In this document: one piece after another, positions 47,486-57,183 of the stretch | How positions within the stretch are numbered: position 1 is the first letter of the stretch | How the letters are laid out: every line of letters starts with the position of its first letter | From: Rhizobium sp. JAB6 | GTDB lineage: Bacteria > Pseudomonadota > Alphaproteobacteria > Rhizobiales > Rhizobiaceae | Direction: 5' to 3' | NCBI RefSeq assembly: GCF_003024605.1 | Contig: NZ_PYJQ01000007.1 | Span: 1 to 64,000 of the forward strand | Length of the DNA stretch: 64,000 nucleotides | Position numbers and translations under genes: made by a program | Notes under the pieces: model-generated | What the model was told of the DNA's origin: nothing | Database searches by the model: none | The model's input: only the letters and a program-made list of their open reading frames with translations

Positions 47486-47953
47486 ATGCCAATGCGGCTG
47501 GATGAAATCGACAGGCGTATCCTGCGGGCGCTGCAGCGCAACGGGCGGATTCAAAATGTGGAACTGGCAAAGGAGGTCGGGCTCTCTCCATCGCCGTGCC
47601 TGCGGCGCGTCAAACTCCTCGAGGACGCCGGCATTATCGATCGCTATGTCGCCGTGGTAAATCCGGTCAAGGCGGGTCTACCGCTCTCGATGTTTGCTCG
47701 CGTCTGGCTGGTCGCTCAGGACGCGGAGACGATCGATCGCTTCATCGCTGCCATGAAGAAGCTGCCCGAAGTGATGGAATGCTACATCATGCTGGGCGAG
47801 AGCGACGCCTTGCTGCGCGTCGCTGTTTCCGATCTCGACGACTACAGACAGTTCCAGTCCACGCATCTGACGAAAGTCAATGGCATTCAGAACGTCAAGA
47901 CCGACGTGCCGAGCCAGATCGTCAAGCAGACCTACGCTTTGCCGCTACGCTGA
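47486..47953 (+). CDS. Lrp/AsnC-family transcriptional regulator
   Basis: A 155-residue regulator with an N-terminal helix-turn-helix (LDEIDRRILRALQRNGRIQN, then VGLSPSPCLRRVKLLEDAG) and a C-terminal RAM/ligand-binding domain (about residues 70-145). The start is ATG 47486 or 47492. It diverges from the LysE exporter gene and probably senses the exported amino acid; which one cannot be told from sequence. Confidence 0.9.
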   Translation: MPMRLDEIDRRILRALQRNGRIQNVELAKEVGLSPSPCLRRVKLLEDAGIIDRYVAVVNPVKAGLPLSMFARVWLVAQDAETIDRFIAAMKKLPEVMECYIMLGESDALLRVAVSDLDDYRQFQSTHLTKVNGIQNVKTDVPSQIVKQTYALPLR

Positions 47954-47984
47954 CGGCTTGTCGGCGCATGGATCAAGGCCTGTG

Positions 47985-48016
47985 AAAAACCCGCCGGCTG
48001 CGATGCAGCGGCGGGT
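47985..48016 (-). terminator. Rho-independent terminator of the aapJQMP operon
   Basis: On the minus strand ACCCGCCGCTGC pairs with GCAGCCGGCGGGT (one bulged base, 3-base loop) and is followed by TTTTTCACA. It lies about 25 bases past the aapP stop. Confidence 0.88.
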
Positions 48017-48040
48017 CCCGTTCATTCAATCCATTCCAAA

Positions 48041-48814
48041 TCAGTGCAGGATCTGGCTGAGGAAGAGCTTTGTGCGCTCATGCTGCGGATTGTCGAAGAA
48101 TTCCCTTGGTGAATTCTGTTCGACGATCTGGCCCTGGTCCATGAAGATGACGCGGTTGGCGACCTGGCGGGCAAATCCCATTTCGTGCGTCACGCACAGC
48201 ATCGTCATGCCTTCTTCGGCAAGGCCGACCATGGTGTCGAGCACTTCCTTGATCATTTCGGGGTCGAGGGCCGAAGTCGGCTCGTCGAACAGCATGATTT
48301 TCGGGTTCATGCAGAGCGAGCGGGCGATCGCCACGCGCTGCTGCTGGCCGCCGGAAAGCTGGCCGGGATATTTCTTTGCCTGTTCCGGGATCTTGACGCG
48401 GGTGAGGAAGTGCATGGCGATCTCTTCCGCCTGCTTCTTCGGCATCTTGCGCACCCAGATCGGCGCCAGCGTGCAGTTCTCCAGAATGGTCAGGTGGGGG
48501 AAGAGGTTGAAGTGCTGGAACACCATGCCGACTTCGCGGCGCACCTCGTCGATCTTCTTCAGATCGTTGGTGAGCTCGACGCCATCGACGATGATCTGGC
48601 CCTTCTGATGTTCTTCCAGGCGGTTGATGCAGCGGATCATCGTCGATTTACCCGAGCCGGACGGGCCGGCAATAACGATGCGCTCCCCGCGCATGACCTT
48701 GAGGTTGATATCGCGCAGCACGTGGAAATCGCCGTACCACTTGTTCATATTGATCATGTTCACCGCGACCTCGGTCTCGGAAACCGTCATTTTTTTCGAT
48801 TGGGCTTCAGCCAT
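48041..48814 (-). CDS. aapP: General L-amino acid ABC transporter, ATP-binding protein AapP
   Basis: ATPase subunit of the broad-specificity amino-acid uptake system of rhizobia. The 257-residue protein has Walker [10 protein letters not shown] near residue 54, the ABC signature LSGGQQQR near residue 150, and Walker [15 protein letters not shown]. It is the last gene of aapJQMP, 18 bases after aapM, and is followed by a strong terminator. Confidence 0.95.
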   Translation of the reverse strand: MAEAQSKKMTVSETEVAVNMINMNKWYGDFHVLRDINLKVMRGERIVIAGPSGSGKSTMIRCINRLEEHQKGQIIVDGVELTNDLKKIDEVRREVGMVFQHFNLFPHLTILENCTLAPIWVRKMPKKQAEEIAMHFLTRVKIPEQAKKYPGQLSGGQQQRVAIARSLCMNPKIMLFDEPTSALDPEMIKEVLDTMVGLAEEGMTMLCVTHEMGFARQVANRVIFMDQGQIVEQNSPREFFDNPQHERTKLFLSQILH

Positions 48815-48832
48815 TTTGTATTTCCCTCAATT

Positions 48833-49987
48833 TTATCGCTTGTGGCCGGTGTCGAGATGGCGTTCCACGAAACCTGAATAGCGCGACATGCCAAAGCAGA
48901 ACAGCCAAAAAACGAAGCCGGCGAAAACAAGTCCCGTTACGGGGGTCACCGCAGTCGCCCAATTGGCATCCGCGAAGTTCTGGCGGACGATGCCGAGCAG
49001 GTCGAACATGCCGATGATCGCAACCAGCGACGTATCCTTGAACATACCGATATAGGTATTGACGATGCCGGGAATGACCAGTTTGATCGCCTGCGGCAGA
49101 ATGATCAGCCGCATTTTCTGCCAGTAGCCGAGGCCGAGCGAATCGGCGCCCTCGAACTGGCCCTTCGGTATCGCCTGCAAACCGCCGCGGATGACTTCGG
49201 CCATATAGGCCGAGGTGAAGATCGCGACGCCGACGACGGCGCGCAGCAGCTTGTCGACAGTCCAGCCCTGCGGCATGAACAGCGGCAGCATATAGCTCGC
49301 CATGAACAGCACCGTGATCAACGGCACGCCACGGATCACTTCGATGAAGATCACGCAAAGCATGCGCACGACAGGCATTTTCGAGCGGCGCCCTAGTGCG
49401 AGCAGGATGCCAAACGGGAAGGAGACCGCGATCGCGACGAAGGCGATCACCAGCGTCACCAACAGCCCGCCCCATCTTTCCGTTTCGACCACCTCGAGGC
49501 CGAAACCGCCATGAAGCAGGAAGAACGAAATGACCGGCAGCACGAAGAATGCCAGGACGGCGTTCAATCCCTTCCTGGGAACGGACGGCATCAGCAGCGG
49601 TACGAAGCTGGCGACCATCAGGATACAGACGAGTAGCGGCCGCCAGCGCTCGTCCGGCGGATAGAGACCGAACATGAAGACCGCGAATTTGGCGCGAACG
49701 AAGGCCCAGCAGGCGGCATTCCAGCCATCCGGCTGTGTTCCGCCCTGAACCGTAGTGGCGCAGAATGTGCGGTCAGTGCCGCTCCAGACTGCGTTTACGA
49801 ACAGCCAGTCGACCAGATGCGGTATCGTCCAGGCAAGGAAGGCGACAGCAATCACGGTCAGGACGATGTCCTTCGGCGTGGCAAACAGGTTCTTTTTCAA
49901 CCAGTGCCACGCGCCTCTCTCGCCGGCCGGTGCTGGCTGCGCCATAAGCAATGTCTTGCTGACGAAGTGTTGATCTACGCTCGACAT
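48833..49987 (-). CDS. aapM: General L-amino acid ABC transporter, permease AapM
   Basis: Inner-membrane permease subunit, 384 residues. The C-terminal half carries the HisM-type permease domain, with the conserved EAA loop in [20 protein letters not shown]. The N-terminal extension of about 180 residues with extra helices is typical of AapM/AapQ and BztC/BztB. It starts one base after the aapQ stop. The Aap system moves many L-amino acids and is known in Rhizobium leguminosarum to influence symbiotic amino-acid exchange. Confidence 0.94.
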   Translation of the reverse strand: MSSVDQHFVSKTLLMAQPAPAGERGAWHWLKKNLFATPKDIVLTVIAVAFLAWTIPHLVDWLFVNAVWSGTDRTFCATTVQGGTQPDGWNAACWAFVRAKFAVFMFGLYPPDERWRPLLVCILMVASFVPLLMPSVPRKGLNAVLAFFVLPVISFFLLHGGFGLEVVETERWGGLLVTLVIAFVAIAVSFPFGILLALGRRSKMPVVRMLCVIFIEVIRGVPLITVLFMASYMLPLFMPQGWTVDKLLRAVVGVAIFTSAYMAEVIRGGLQAIPKGQFEGADSLGLGYWQKMRLIILPQAIKLVIPGIVNTYIGMFKDTSLVAIIGMFDLLGIVRQNFADANWATAVTPVTGLVFAGFVFWLFCFGMSRYSGFVERHLDTGHKR

Positions 49988-49988
49988 C

Positions 49989-51182
49989 TTATCTCTCCAC
50001 CAGAGCCATCTTGGCGTTGAACCAATTCATGAACAGCGATGTTATGATGCTCAAGATGAGATAGATGATCATCCAGATGATGACGATTTCGACGGCGCGG
50101 CCGGACTGGTTGAGGATCACGCCGCCGACGGCGACGACATCCGCATAGCCGATGGCGATGGCAAGAGACGAGTTCTTGATGAGGTTGAGATATTGGCTCG
50201 TCAGCGGCGGAATGATGATGCGCATTGCCTGTGGAATGACGATTAGCCTGTTGATGGCTGACGCCCGCAGACCGAGTGCGCCCGCCGCTTCCGACTGCCC
50301 CTTCGGTACGCCGCGAATGCCGGCGCGAACGATCTCGGCAATATAGGACGCGGTGTAGAGGGAAAGGGCAAGGAAAAGCGCGAGGAACTCGGGACTTATC
50401 ACCGTGCCGCCCGTCAGGTTGAATTTGCCGGCAATGGGATAGTCGAAGGAAAGCGGCATGCCCGTCGCCAGGAAGACCAGCAACGGCAGGCCGATCAAGA
50501 TGCCGACCGACACCGAGATGGTATGGAATTGCTGGCCGGTGGCCGCCTGACGCTTATGTGCCCAGCGCGCGACGAAGAACACCGCAGCTAGGGCGAGGAG
50601 AAATGCGATGCCCACGGCCCACATGCCCACGCCGAAGATCGGGCTTGGGAAAGCAAGTCCGCGGTTGCTGAGATAGCTGGAGAACGGCAGATGCACGGCC
50701 TCACGCGCCTGCGGCAGCAATACGAGAACGCCACTGTACCAGAAGAAGATGACCAGGAGCGGCGGGATATTGCGGAAGATTTCGACATAGGCCTGCGATA
50801 GCTTTGCAATCAGCCAATTATGCGAAAGCCTTCCCATGCCGACGATGAAGCCGACGATTGTTGCCGCGACGATGCCCACCAGCGAAATGAGAAGCGTGTT
50901 GAGCAGGCCAACGAGAAGTGCTGTGATATTGGTCGAATCGCTGGAGTAGGGGATCAGAGCCTGGCCCAGGTTGAAGCCGGAGCGACCTTCGAGAAAGCCG
51001 AAGCCGAAGGCGCGGTTCAGATCGCTCAGATTTCGAGCCGTATTACGAATGATGAACCAGCAGAAGGCCACAAGGATAATGATTGTGACCGCTTGGTAGA
51101 AGATACCCCGAACCTTGGGGTCGTATAACGCTGCCGATAAGGCCGAACGCTCGCCTTCAGGCGAGTTTGCAGTAATTGCCAT
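49989..51182 (-). CDS. aapQ: General L-amino acid ABC transporter, permease AapQ
   Basis: Inner-membrane permease subunit, 397 residues, partner of AapM. It shows the AapQ-type large loop insert between helices and the conserved EAA motif in [20 protein letters not shown]. It follows aapJ after a 101-base gap that contains a stable hairpin, probably setting lower expression than the binding protein. The start ATG 51182 gives [14 protein letters not shown]. Confidence 0.94.
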   Translation of the reverse strand: MAITANSPEGERSALSAALYDPKVRGIFYQAVTIIILVAFCWFIIRNTARNLSDLNRAFGFGFLEGRSGFNLGQALIPYSSDSTNITALLVGLLNTLLISLVGIVAATIVGFIVGMGRLSHNWLIAKLSQAYVEIFRNIPPLLVIFFWYSGVLVLLPQAREAVHLPFSSYLSNRGLAFPSPIFGVGMWAVGIAFLLALAAVFFVARWAHKRQAATGQQFHTISVSVGILIGLPLLVFLATGMPLSFDYPIAGKFNLTGGTVISPEFLALFLALSLYTASYIAEIVRAGIRGVPKGQSEAAGALGLRASAINRLIVIPQAMRIIIPPLTSQYLNLIKNSSLAIAIGYADVVAVGGVILNQSGRAVEIVIIWMIIYLILSIITSLFMNWFNAKMALVER

Positions 51183-51230
51183 GTAGAAATTTTCCCCAAT
51201 ATGCCCGTTTCAGGCTTGTTTTCTTGAGGG

Positions 51231-51254
51231 GAGAGAGGCGAAACCGCCTCTCTC
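51231..51254 (-). promoter_or_regulatory. Stable hairpin between aapJ and aapQ
   Basis: A perfect 10-bp stem GAGAGAGGCG/CGCCTCTCTC with a 4-base loop lies about 30 bases past the aapJ stop. It has only a weak T tract, so it more likely stabilises the aapJ message or causes partial termination, letting the binding protein exceed the permease. Confidence 0.6.
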
Positions 51255-51283
51255 TTTAAGTTAGGGCCTGGGCTCTTTGCGTC

Positions 51284-52309
51284 TCAGCGCACCGGAGGTG
51301 CGTACTGGATGCCGCCCTTGTTCCACAGAGCATTGATGCCGCGAGCAATCTTCAGCGGGCTGTTTGTACCGATATTACGCTCGAAGATTTCGCCGTAATT
51401 GCCGACGCCCTTGATGATGTTGTAGGACCAGTCGTTGGTCAGGCCGAGGTCGGTGCCGATCGTGGAGCCCTGTTCGGTGCCGAGGAAGCGCTTGATATCC
51501 GGGTTGGCCGAATTCTTCATTTCATCGACGTTCTTCTGGGTGATGCCGAACTCTTCGGCGTTCACGAGCGCATAGGCCGTCCAGCTGACGATGTTGAACC
51601 ACTGGTCGTCACCCTGACGAACGGCCGGGCCAAGCGGCTCCTTCGAGATGATCTCAGGCAGGATCACGTTGTCGTCCGGGTTCTTCAACGTCAGGCGCAC
51701 GGCATACAGCTGCGACTGGTCCGTTGTGAACACGTCGCAACGGCCGGAATCATAGGCTGTCGTGATCTCTTCCAGCTTGTCGAAAACAACGGGATTGTAC
51801 TGCAGGTTGTTGGTCTTGAAATAGTCGGCGAGATTCAGCTCGGTCGTCGTGCCGGACTGAACGCAGATGGCGGCGCCCGACAGCTCGAGTGCCGACTTCA
51901 CGTTCAGTTCCTTGCGGACCATGAAGCCCTGGCCATCATAATAGGTGACGGGGCGAAACTTGAGGCCGAGCGCCGTGTCGCGGTTGATGGTCCAGGTGGT
52001 GTTACGGGAAAGCACGTCGATTTCGCCGGACTGCAGCGCGGTGAAGCGGTCCTTGGCGCTGAGAGGCGTATACTTCACCTTGGTCGGATCGCCGAATACG
52101 GCGGAAGCCACAGCCTTGCAGAAGTCGATGTCGAAGCCGGCCCAGTTGCCGGACGCATCTGGCTGTGCGAAGCCGAGAAGGCCAGGATTCACGCCGCATT
52201 GTACGAAGCCTTTGGCTTTCACGTCGCTGAGCGTCGAAGCCGACGCGCCGGACACGGTGTAAGCCAATGCTGCGGCTCCGAGGAATACGGAGAGAGCAAA
52301 CTTTTTCAT
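51284..52309 (-). CDS. aapJ: General L-amino acid ABC transporter, substrate-binding protein AapJ
   Basis: Periplasmic binding protein of 341 residues. A signal peptide (SVFLGAAALAYTVSGASA) is followed by a family 3 solute-binding domain with VKAKGFVQCGVNPGLLGFAQ and GFDIDFCKAVASAVFGD. ATG 52309 is preceded by AGGTAGGGAAA on the minus strand. It heads the aapJQMP operon. metC is divergent, as known for this locus in other rhizobia. Confidence 0.95.
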   Translation of the reverse strand: MKKFALSVFLGAAALAYTVSGASASTLSDVKAKGFVQCGVNPGLLGFAQPDASGNWAGFDIDFCKAVASAVFGDPTKVKYTPLSAKDRFTALQSGEIDVLSRNTTWTINRDTALGLKFRPVTYYDGQGFMVRKELNVKSALELSGAAICVQSGTTTELNLADYFKTNNLQYNPVVFDKLEEITTAYDSGRCDVFTTDQSQLYAVRLTLKNPDDNVILPEIISKEPLGPAVRQGDDQWFNIVSWTAYALVNAEEFGITQKNVDEMKNSANPDIKRFLGTEQGSTIGTDLGLTNDWSYNIIKGVGNYGEIFERNIGTNSPLKIARGINALWNKGGIQYAPPVR

Positions 52310-52680
52310 TTTCCCTACCTTTGTCTATTTGTTTTATAGTTAGAGTATCGTCTCCGAAGCAGGGTCCCTGGGGAACCATGTTCCTTCCTTTCCCGGAGCG
52401 AGTGACGCTATCACAGTCGTAAAAGGTGTAGCGGTCAAGAGATTGTCCCAATTATTGCGGATTTATTCGGCATTTTCGCTCGTCGCGGCCGAAAACCGGG
52501 CATTTGGCGCCAAAATGTGCGATGTTCTGCCAAAAAACTGCACTAAAATGCGGTTTCGTCTCTCATTTTCGTTATTTTAGCCTTCGAATAAGGTGAGCGC
52601 AGTGGAAGGATCAGGCTTGACCAGGCGGGGCTAGGTCGCCACAAAGCCAGTTTCCCGCAGCGCCAAAGGCATATCCGGAC
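52310..52680. other. Divergent regulatory region between aapJ and metC
   Basis: 371 bases with no coding sequence that I can support. The 52440-52600 part is AT-rich with several TTTTGGC/GCCAAAA stretches, and probably holds the promoters for both directions. I could not identify a riboswitch or an exact sigma-54 site (a GG-GC match has wrong spacing). Confidence 0.5.
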
Positions 52681-53871
52681 ATGAAAGACAAAGACAATTT
52701 CCTGAAGAACGCCGGCATCAACACGCGTTTGTCCCACATGGGCAATTCGCCATTCGATTTCCATGGATTCGTCAATCCGCCGGTGGTGCATGCTTCGACG
52801 GTATTGTTTCCCAATGCGCGCGTGATGGAAACGCATGACCAGAAATACACATACGGGACGCGCGGAACTCCGACCACCGATGCGCTTTGCGAGGCGATGA
52901 ATGCGCTGGAAGGCTCCGCTGGAACGGTGATCGTTCCCTCCGGCCTCGCGGCAGTTACGCTGCCGTTTCTTGCCTATCTATCCGCCGGCGATCATGCCTT
53001 GATCGTCGATTCGGTCTACGGCCCCACGCGATTCTTCTGCGATACCATGCTGAAACGCCTCGGTATCGAAGTCGAATATTATGATCCCACGGTGGGTGCC
53101 GGCATCGAGCAGCTGATCAGACCGAACACCCGGCTGGTCCATACCGAAGCGCCGGGCTCCAACACCTTCGAAATGCAGGATATTCCGGCGATTTCGGCCG
53201 CGGCTCATCGTCATGGCTGTGTCGTCACCATGGACAATACCTGGGCGACGCCGCTCTATTTCAAGCCGCTCGACCATGGCGTCGATGTTTCCATTCATGC
53301 GGTGACGAAATACCCGGCCGGCCACTCCGATATTTTGATGGGAACCGTTTCGGCCAATGAGTCGCATTGGAAGCAATTGATCGACGCGCATGGGCAGCTC
53401 GGCCTCTGTGGCGCGCCCGACGATGCCTATCAGGTCCTGCGCGGCTTGCGCACCATGGGCGTGCGTCTGGAGCGTCACCAGGAAAGCGCGCTTGCGATTG
53501 CGCAATGGCTCGAGGGCAGGGAAGAAGTTGCGCGCGTGCTGCATCCGGCCTTGCCGAGCTTTCCCGGCCACGACTTGTGGAAGCGCGACTTCAAGGGCGC
53601 GAGCGGGATATTTTCTTTCGTTCTGGCGGTCGACGATCCGCAAAAGTTCAAAGCGAAGGCGCATGCCTTCCTGGATGCCCTGCGTATTTTCGGTCTCGGC
53701 TATTCCTGGGGCGGCTTCGAGAGCCTCGCGTTGCAAGTCAACCTCAATGACCGGCGCGTCACCAAGGCTCCGACGGAGGGACCGGTCATCCGGCTGCAAA
53801 TCGGCCTGGAAGACGTCACCGACATCAAGGCAGATATCGAAAAGGGCTTTGCTGCCGTCCGGCAGGCCTGA
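52681..53871 (+). CDS. metC: Cystathionine beta-lyase
   Basis: PLP enzyme that splits cystathionine to homocysteine, pyruvate and ammonia in methionine synthesis. The 396-residue protein has the conserved GTRGTPTTDAL near residue 60, MDNTWATPLYFKPLDHG, and the PLP lysine in AVTKYPAGHSDILMG near residue 210. ATG 52681 is preceded by ATCCGGAC. It is divergent from aapJ and convergent with the FAD monooxygenase gene; the stops are adjacent. Confidence 0.93.
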   Translation: MKDKDNFLKNAGINTRLSHMGNSPFDFHGFVNPPVVHASTVLFPNARVMETHDQKYTYGTRGTPTTDALCEAMNALEGSAGTVIVPSGLAAVTLPFLAYLSAGDHALIVDSVYGPTRFFCDTMLKRLGIEVEYYDPTVGAGIEQLIRPNTRLVHTEAPGSNTFEMQDIPAISAAAHRHGCVVTMDNTWATPLYFKPLDHGVDVSIHAVTKYPAGHSDILMGTVSANESHWKQLIDAHGQLGLCGAPDDAYQVLRGLRTMGVRLERHQESALAIAQWLEGREEVARVLHPALPSFPGHDLWKRDFKGASGIFSFVLAVDDPQKFKAKAHAFLDALRIFGLGYSWGGFESLALQVNLNDRRVTKAPTEGPVIRLQIGLEDVTDIKADIEKGFAAVRQA

Positions 53872-55035
53872 TCAGCCGATGGCGCGATAGCCGTAGATCC
53901 AGTCCATGTCCGCCGCAAGGCTTTGCGGCGGGCGCAGCGAGAGGACGAGGTCGCGCGCCAGACGGATGGGGCCGCGCGCGTGATAGGCAAACCGATTGAA
54001 GGCGGCGCGCTGGCGCAGGCGGGATATCCGCGGGGCTCGATGCTTCTCATAAAGTTCGAACGCTTCGGCGGGCGTGCGTCCCGAAAGCATGCCAGCAAGT
54101 TCGAAGGCGTCCTCTATCGCCATGGCCGCGCCCTGAGCCGCAAATGGCATCATCGCATGCGCAGCGTCCCCTATCAGGATCGTATCGCTGCCATTGTGCC
54201 ATCGGCCTTCCTTGATCTCGTAAAGCGGCCAAAAGCTGGCCTGCTCCTGGGCTTCGAGCATTTGCAGGATCGCACCGCTCCAGTCGGAAAAGCCGCGCAG
54301 CATCTGCTCGCACTGCGTTTTGTTGCCGGCTGCGCCCCAATGGCGGCTGGCGCTGCTGCCGGAGACGATCGCGACGATATTGAAGGTGGCATTTTCCCGA
54401 ATGGGATAGCAGACGAGATGGCTCGACGGTCCGAGGAAGGCGGTAACGCTTGTCTTGCTCAGGACGGAAGGGGCTGCGGTCTCTTCAATGGAGAAGCGCC
54501 AGGCAATATTGCCCGAGAAGAGCGGCGCGGGCGCGCCAGGCACCATCGCATGCGCCTTCGACCATACGCCGTCGGCACCGATGACGACATCAAACTGTCT
54601 GCCGGTAATCTCTTCCAGTGCCTGCTTGTTCTTGATGTCGATGCGCCGGCCGAGATGCAGCCTGCATAAGGCATCGCCCGCCACCAGATGGAGGAGCGCC
54701 TTTTGCAGGGTCGCGCGATGTGCAACGCCATAGGGAGCCGCCCATCGATCCCTCGCAAAACTGCCGCAGGGAACGGACGCGACGGGACGCAGGGAGGAGC
54801 CGGAGACGAGCCGAATTTCCTCCGGCTCCAGCCAGACCGACCGAAGCCTATCGAGAACGCCGAGCGTATCGAGGATGCGGGAGGCATTCGGCGAAATCTG
54901 CAGGCCGGCGCCGACCTCGGTCAGCACATCTGCCTGTTCGAAAATGTCGGAGGCAATGCCATGCCGCGCCAGCGCCAGCGCCGCCGTCAATCCAGCTATT
55001 CCGGCGCCGATGATCGCGGCTGTCTTGATCGGCAT
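53872..55035 (-). CDS. FAD-dependent monooxygenase (salicylate hydroxylase-like)
   Basis: A 387-residue group A flavoprotein monooxygenase. It has the N-terminal FAD motif IIGAGIAGLTAALALARHG, the central DG motif in VVIGADGVWSK and the second FAD motif ILIGDAAHAMMPFAAQGAAM. These enzymes hydroxylate aromatic or related substrates using NAD(P)H; the true substrate is not known and no aromatic-degradation genes lie nearby. The stop touches the metC stop (convergent). The upstream NDUFS6-like gene is 29 bases away on the same strand. Confidence 0.88.
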   Translation of the reverse strand: MPIKTAAIIGAGIAGLTAALALARHGIASDIFEQADVLTEVGAGLQISPNASRILDTLGVLDRLRSVWLEPEEIRLVSGSSLRPVASVPCGSFARDRWAAPYGVAHRATLQKALLHLVAGDALCRLHLGRRIDIKNKQALEEITGRQFDVVIGADGVWSKAHAMVPGAPAPLFSGNIAWRFSIEETAAPSVLSKTSVTAFLGPSSHLVCYPIRENATFNIVAIVSGSSASRHWGAAGNKTQCEQMLRGFSDWSGAILQMLEAQEQASFWPLYEIKEGRWHNGSDTILIGDAAHAMMPFAAQGAAMAIEDAFELAGMLSGRTPAEAFELYEKHRAPRISRLRQRAAFNRFAYHARGPIRLARDLVLSLRPPQSLAADMDWIYGYRAIG

Positions 55036-55064
55036 TTTCTTGTGTCCGATCGGACGTTATGGCG

Positions 55065-55310
55065 TCATGCGGCCTTGAAATGGAAGACGCAGCCGGCCGG
55101 GTTCGTCTGGTCCGCCTTCAGCGACGGATTGTAGCGATAGAGCGTCGAGCAGTAGGAGCAGACCTTCTCGTTCTCATCGCCGAGATCGATGAAGATGTGC
55201 GGATGATCATAGGGAACCGAAGCGCCGGTGCACATGAATTCCTTCACGCCGATTTCGATGACGCGATGTCCGCCGTCGTTCTGGAAATGGGGAATATTGT
55301 GGCCGGCCAT
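55065..55310 (-). CDS. NDUFS6-like zinc-finger complex I accessory protein (zf-CHCC)
   Basis: An 81-residue protein of the zf-CHCC family, related to mitochondrial complex I subunit NDUFS6. The zinc ligands are visible as Cys27 in KEFMCTGAS, His36 or His38 in YDHPHIF, and Cys51/Cys54 in KVCSYCSTLYRY. ATG 55310 is preceded by GGAGATCATC on the minus strand. The frame is open far upstream but that part is antisense to the hydrolase gene. It is adjacent to the FAD monooxygenase. Family assignment is firm; presence in complex I here is inferred. Confidence 0.9.
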   Translation of the reverse strand: MAGHNIPHFQNDGGHRVIEIGVKEFMCTGASVPYDHPHIFIDLGDENEKVCSYCSTLYRYNPSLKADQTNPAGCVFHFKAA

Positions 55311-55511
55311 GATGATCTCCGAATGCGTCTTGCCGTGAGCGGCATGAATGTTGCGCCAGACTTGGTAGCCCCTCTTTATAATCCTTCTTTCCGATTGTGT
55401 AGTGCGAAAGTCCGGCTTGACGCAGAGATTTTCGCAAGCGCAGGGTTCATTTGATATCGCCGATAAAATATGGTCCGCCGCCGACAGACCCGAATTTGTA
55501 AAGACGAAACC

Positions 55512-56297
55512 ATGAATTTGAATGCTCCCAAGATGCTCCATTTCGTCCGCGATGGATTGAAGCTCGCTTTTTTCGACGAAGGAGATCCAAACGGTCCGCC
55601 GGTGCTGCTGATCCACGGCTTCGCTTCCACGGCGATTACCAATTGGGTCAATCCCGGCTGGCTGAAGACACTGGGGGATGCCGGCTACCGTGTGATCGCC
55701 ATCGACAATCGCGGTCACGGCTTGAGCGACAAGCTCTATGATGCCGATGTCTACCATCCCTGGATCATGGCGGAGGATGCCGTCGCACTCCTCGATCATC
55801 TGGGCATCGCCGAAGCCCATGTCATGGGTTATTCCATGGGTGCGCGGGTTTCGACCTTCATGGCGATCGCGCATCCTGATCGCGTCCGCTCGCTGGTGCT
55901 GGGCGGCCTCGGTATCGGCATGGTCGAAGGTGTCGGCGATTGGGACCCGATTGCCGAAGCACTGGTTGCGCCTTCGCTCGATGATGTCACCCATGCGCGG
56001 GGACGCATGTTCCGCGCTTTTGCCGAACAGACGAAAAGCGACCGTCAGGCGCTTGCCGCCTGCATCCAGGGCTCGCGCGATCTGGCTTCGCCGGACGATC
56101 TGGCGAAGATCGAAGCACCGACGCTGATCGCCGTCGGCACCAAGGACGATATTGCAGGCTCCGGCCAGGAATTGGCAGCACTGATGCCGAACGCCGAAGC
56201 CATCGACATTCCGAACCGCGATCATATGCTCGCCGTCGGCGACAAGATCTTCAAGGCTGCGGTTCTGGAGTTTTACCAGCGCTTGGATAAGCGCTAA
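55512..56297 (+). CDS. Alpha/beta hydrolase
   Basis: A 261-residue hydrolase. The oxyanion region is LLIHGFAST, the nucleophile elbow GYSMGAR (Ser near residue 113), the Asp is probably in VGTKDDIAG, and the His in RDHMLAVG. The substrate is unknown. ATG 55512 was chosen; the open frame begins at 55470. It is divergent from the NDUFS6-like gene and convergent with the enoyl-CoA hydratase gene. Confidence 0.85.
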   Translation: MNLNAPKMLHFVRDGLKLAFFDEGDPNGPPVLLIHGFASTAITNWVNPGWLKTLGDAGYRVIAIDNRGHGLSDKLYDADVYHPWIMAEDAVALLDHLGIAEAHVMGYSMGARVSTFMAIAHPDRVRSLVLGGLGIGMVEGVGDWDPIAEALVAPSLDDVTHARGRMFRAFAEQTKSDRQALAACIQGSRDLASPDDLAKIEAPTLIAVGTKDDIAGSGQELAALMPNAEAIDIPNRDHMLAVGDKIFKAAVLEFYQRLDKR

Positions 56298-56306
56298 GTT
56301 TCGAAA

Positions 56307-57107
56307 TCACTTGCCGGTGAAACGAGGCTTCCGCCGCTCGGCAAAGGCGGCACGGCCTTCGGCGTAATCGGCGCTGTCGAACGTCTCGGCGCCGATCACC
56401 TCCGCCTCGCGCAAGAGATCGCTATCCTGCTCGATGACGGCGCGGATCGCGAGTTTCGAAGCGTGCAGCGCAATCGGCGCATTGGCGGCGATTGCATGGA
56501 CGAGGGCGGATACTTCCTGATCGAATACGCTTGTCTCGACTTCCTCCAGAAGAAAGCCGGCGGCAACCATCTTCTCGCTCGACATAGGGGCACCGGTAAA
56601 CAAGGTGACCTTCGCCATCTGCGGCCCGAGCGCGTTGACGATGTCCTGCACGGCGTCGGCGGGATAGGCGATGCCGAGGCGAGCCGCGGGGACGGAAAAC
56701 CGTGCGCCTTTTTCGGCGATCCGCAGATCGCAGGCCGCCGCAAGCCCAAAGCCCCCGCCATAGCAGATGCCGCGGATTGCGGCGATCGTCGGCACGCGGC
56801 AGTGGCGAATTGCCTCGAAAGCCCGGCTGTTCAGCGCCTCGTAAGCCACGGCCGTTTCGGAATTCTTGCGAACCCGGTCGAATTCGCTGATGTCGGCGCC
56901 GGCCGAAAAATCCGCACCCGTGCCGCGCAGAACAATCACATGCGCATGGGCTTCATCGGTCAGAATGCGCACGGCCTGCGGGATCGCGCGCCACATGGCG
57001 GCCGTCACGGCATTCTTTCTCTCGGGGTTGCTGATCGCAATCGTGGCTATGGCATCGCTGCATGTCGCGCGAATGAGACCGCCGGCAAAGTCATGCTCGA
57101 AATTCAT
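56307..57107 (-). CDS. Enoyl-CoA hydratase/isomerase family protein
   Basis: A 266-residue crotonase-fold protein. GADFSAGADISEFDRV near residue 68 and the oxyanion-hole segment GICYGGGFGLAAACDLRIAE near residue 115 are typical; the usual catalytic Glu positions are not clear, so the exact reaction is uncertain. It is transcribed convergently with the hydrolase and divergently from cysE. Confidence 0.85.
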   Translation of the reverse strand: MNFEHDFAGGLIRATCSDAIATIAISNPERKNAVTAAMWRAIPQAVRILTDEAHAHVIVLRGTGADFSAGADISEFDRVRKNSETAVAYEALNSRAFEAIRHCRVPTIAAIRGICYGGGFGLAAACDLRIAEKGARFSVPAARLGIAYPADAVQDIVNALGPQMAKVTLFTGAPMSSEKMVAAGFLLEEVETSVFDQEVSALVHAIAANAPIALHASKLAIRAVIEQDSDLLREAEVIGAETFDSADYAEGRAAFAERRKPRFTGK

Positions 57108-57183
57108 GTGCGATCAACCCATTTGTCTTGCGTGGCATTTATTCTATATAATGCACCCCTGACAGAAAATCGGGAGACCGCCA

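Noticed and set aside
52490..52545. Possible sigma-54 promoter for aapJ
   Set aside because: GG and GC elements present but spaced 9 or 11 bases apart instead of 10.
52440..52680. Possible SAM riboswitch before metC
   Set aside because: No match to the SAM-II core pairing or conserved segments that I could align by eye.
55065..56225. Long minus-strand frame (386 codons) containing the NDUFS6-like protein as its end
   Set aside because: Only the last 81 residues are real: they have their own ribosome binding site and domain; the rest is antisense to the hydrolase gene.
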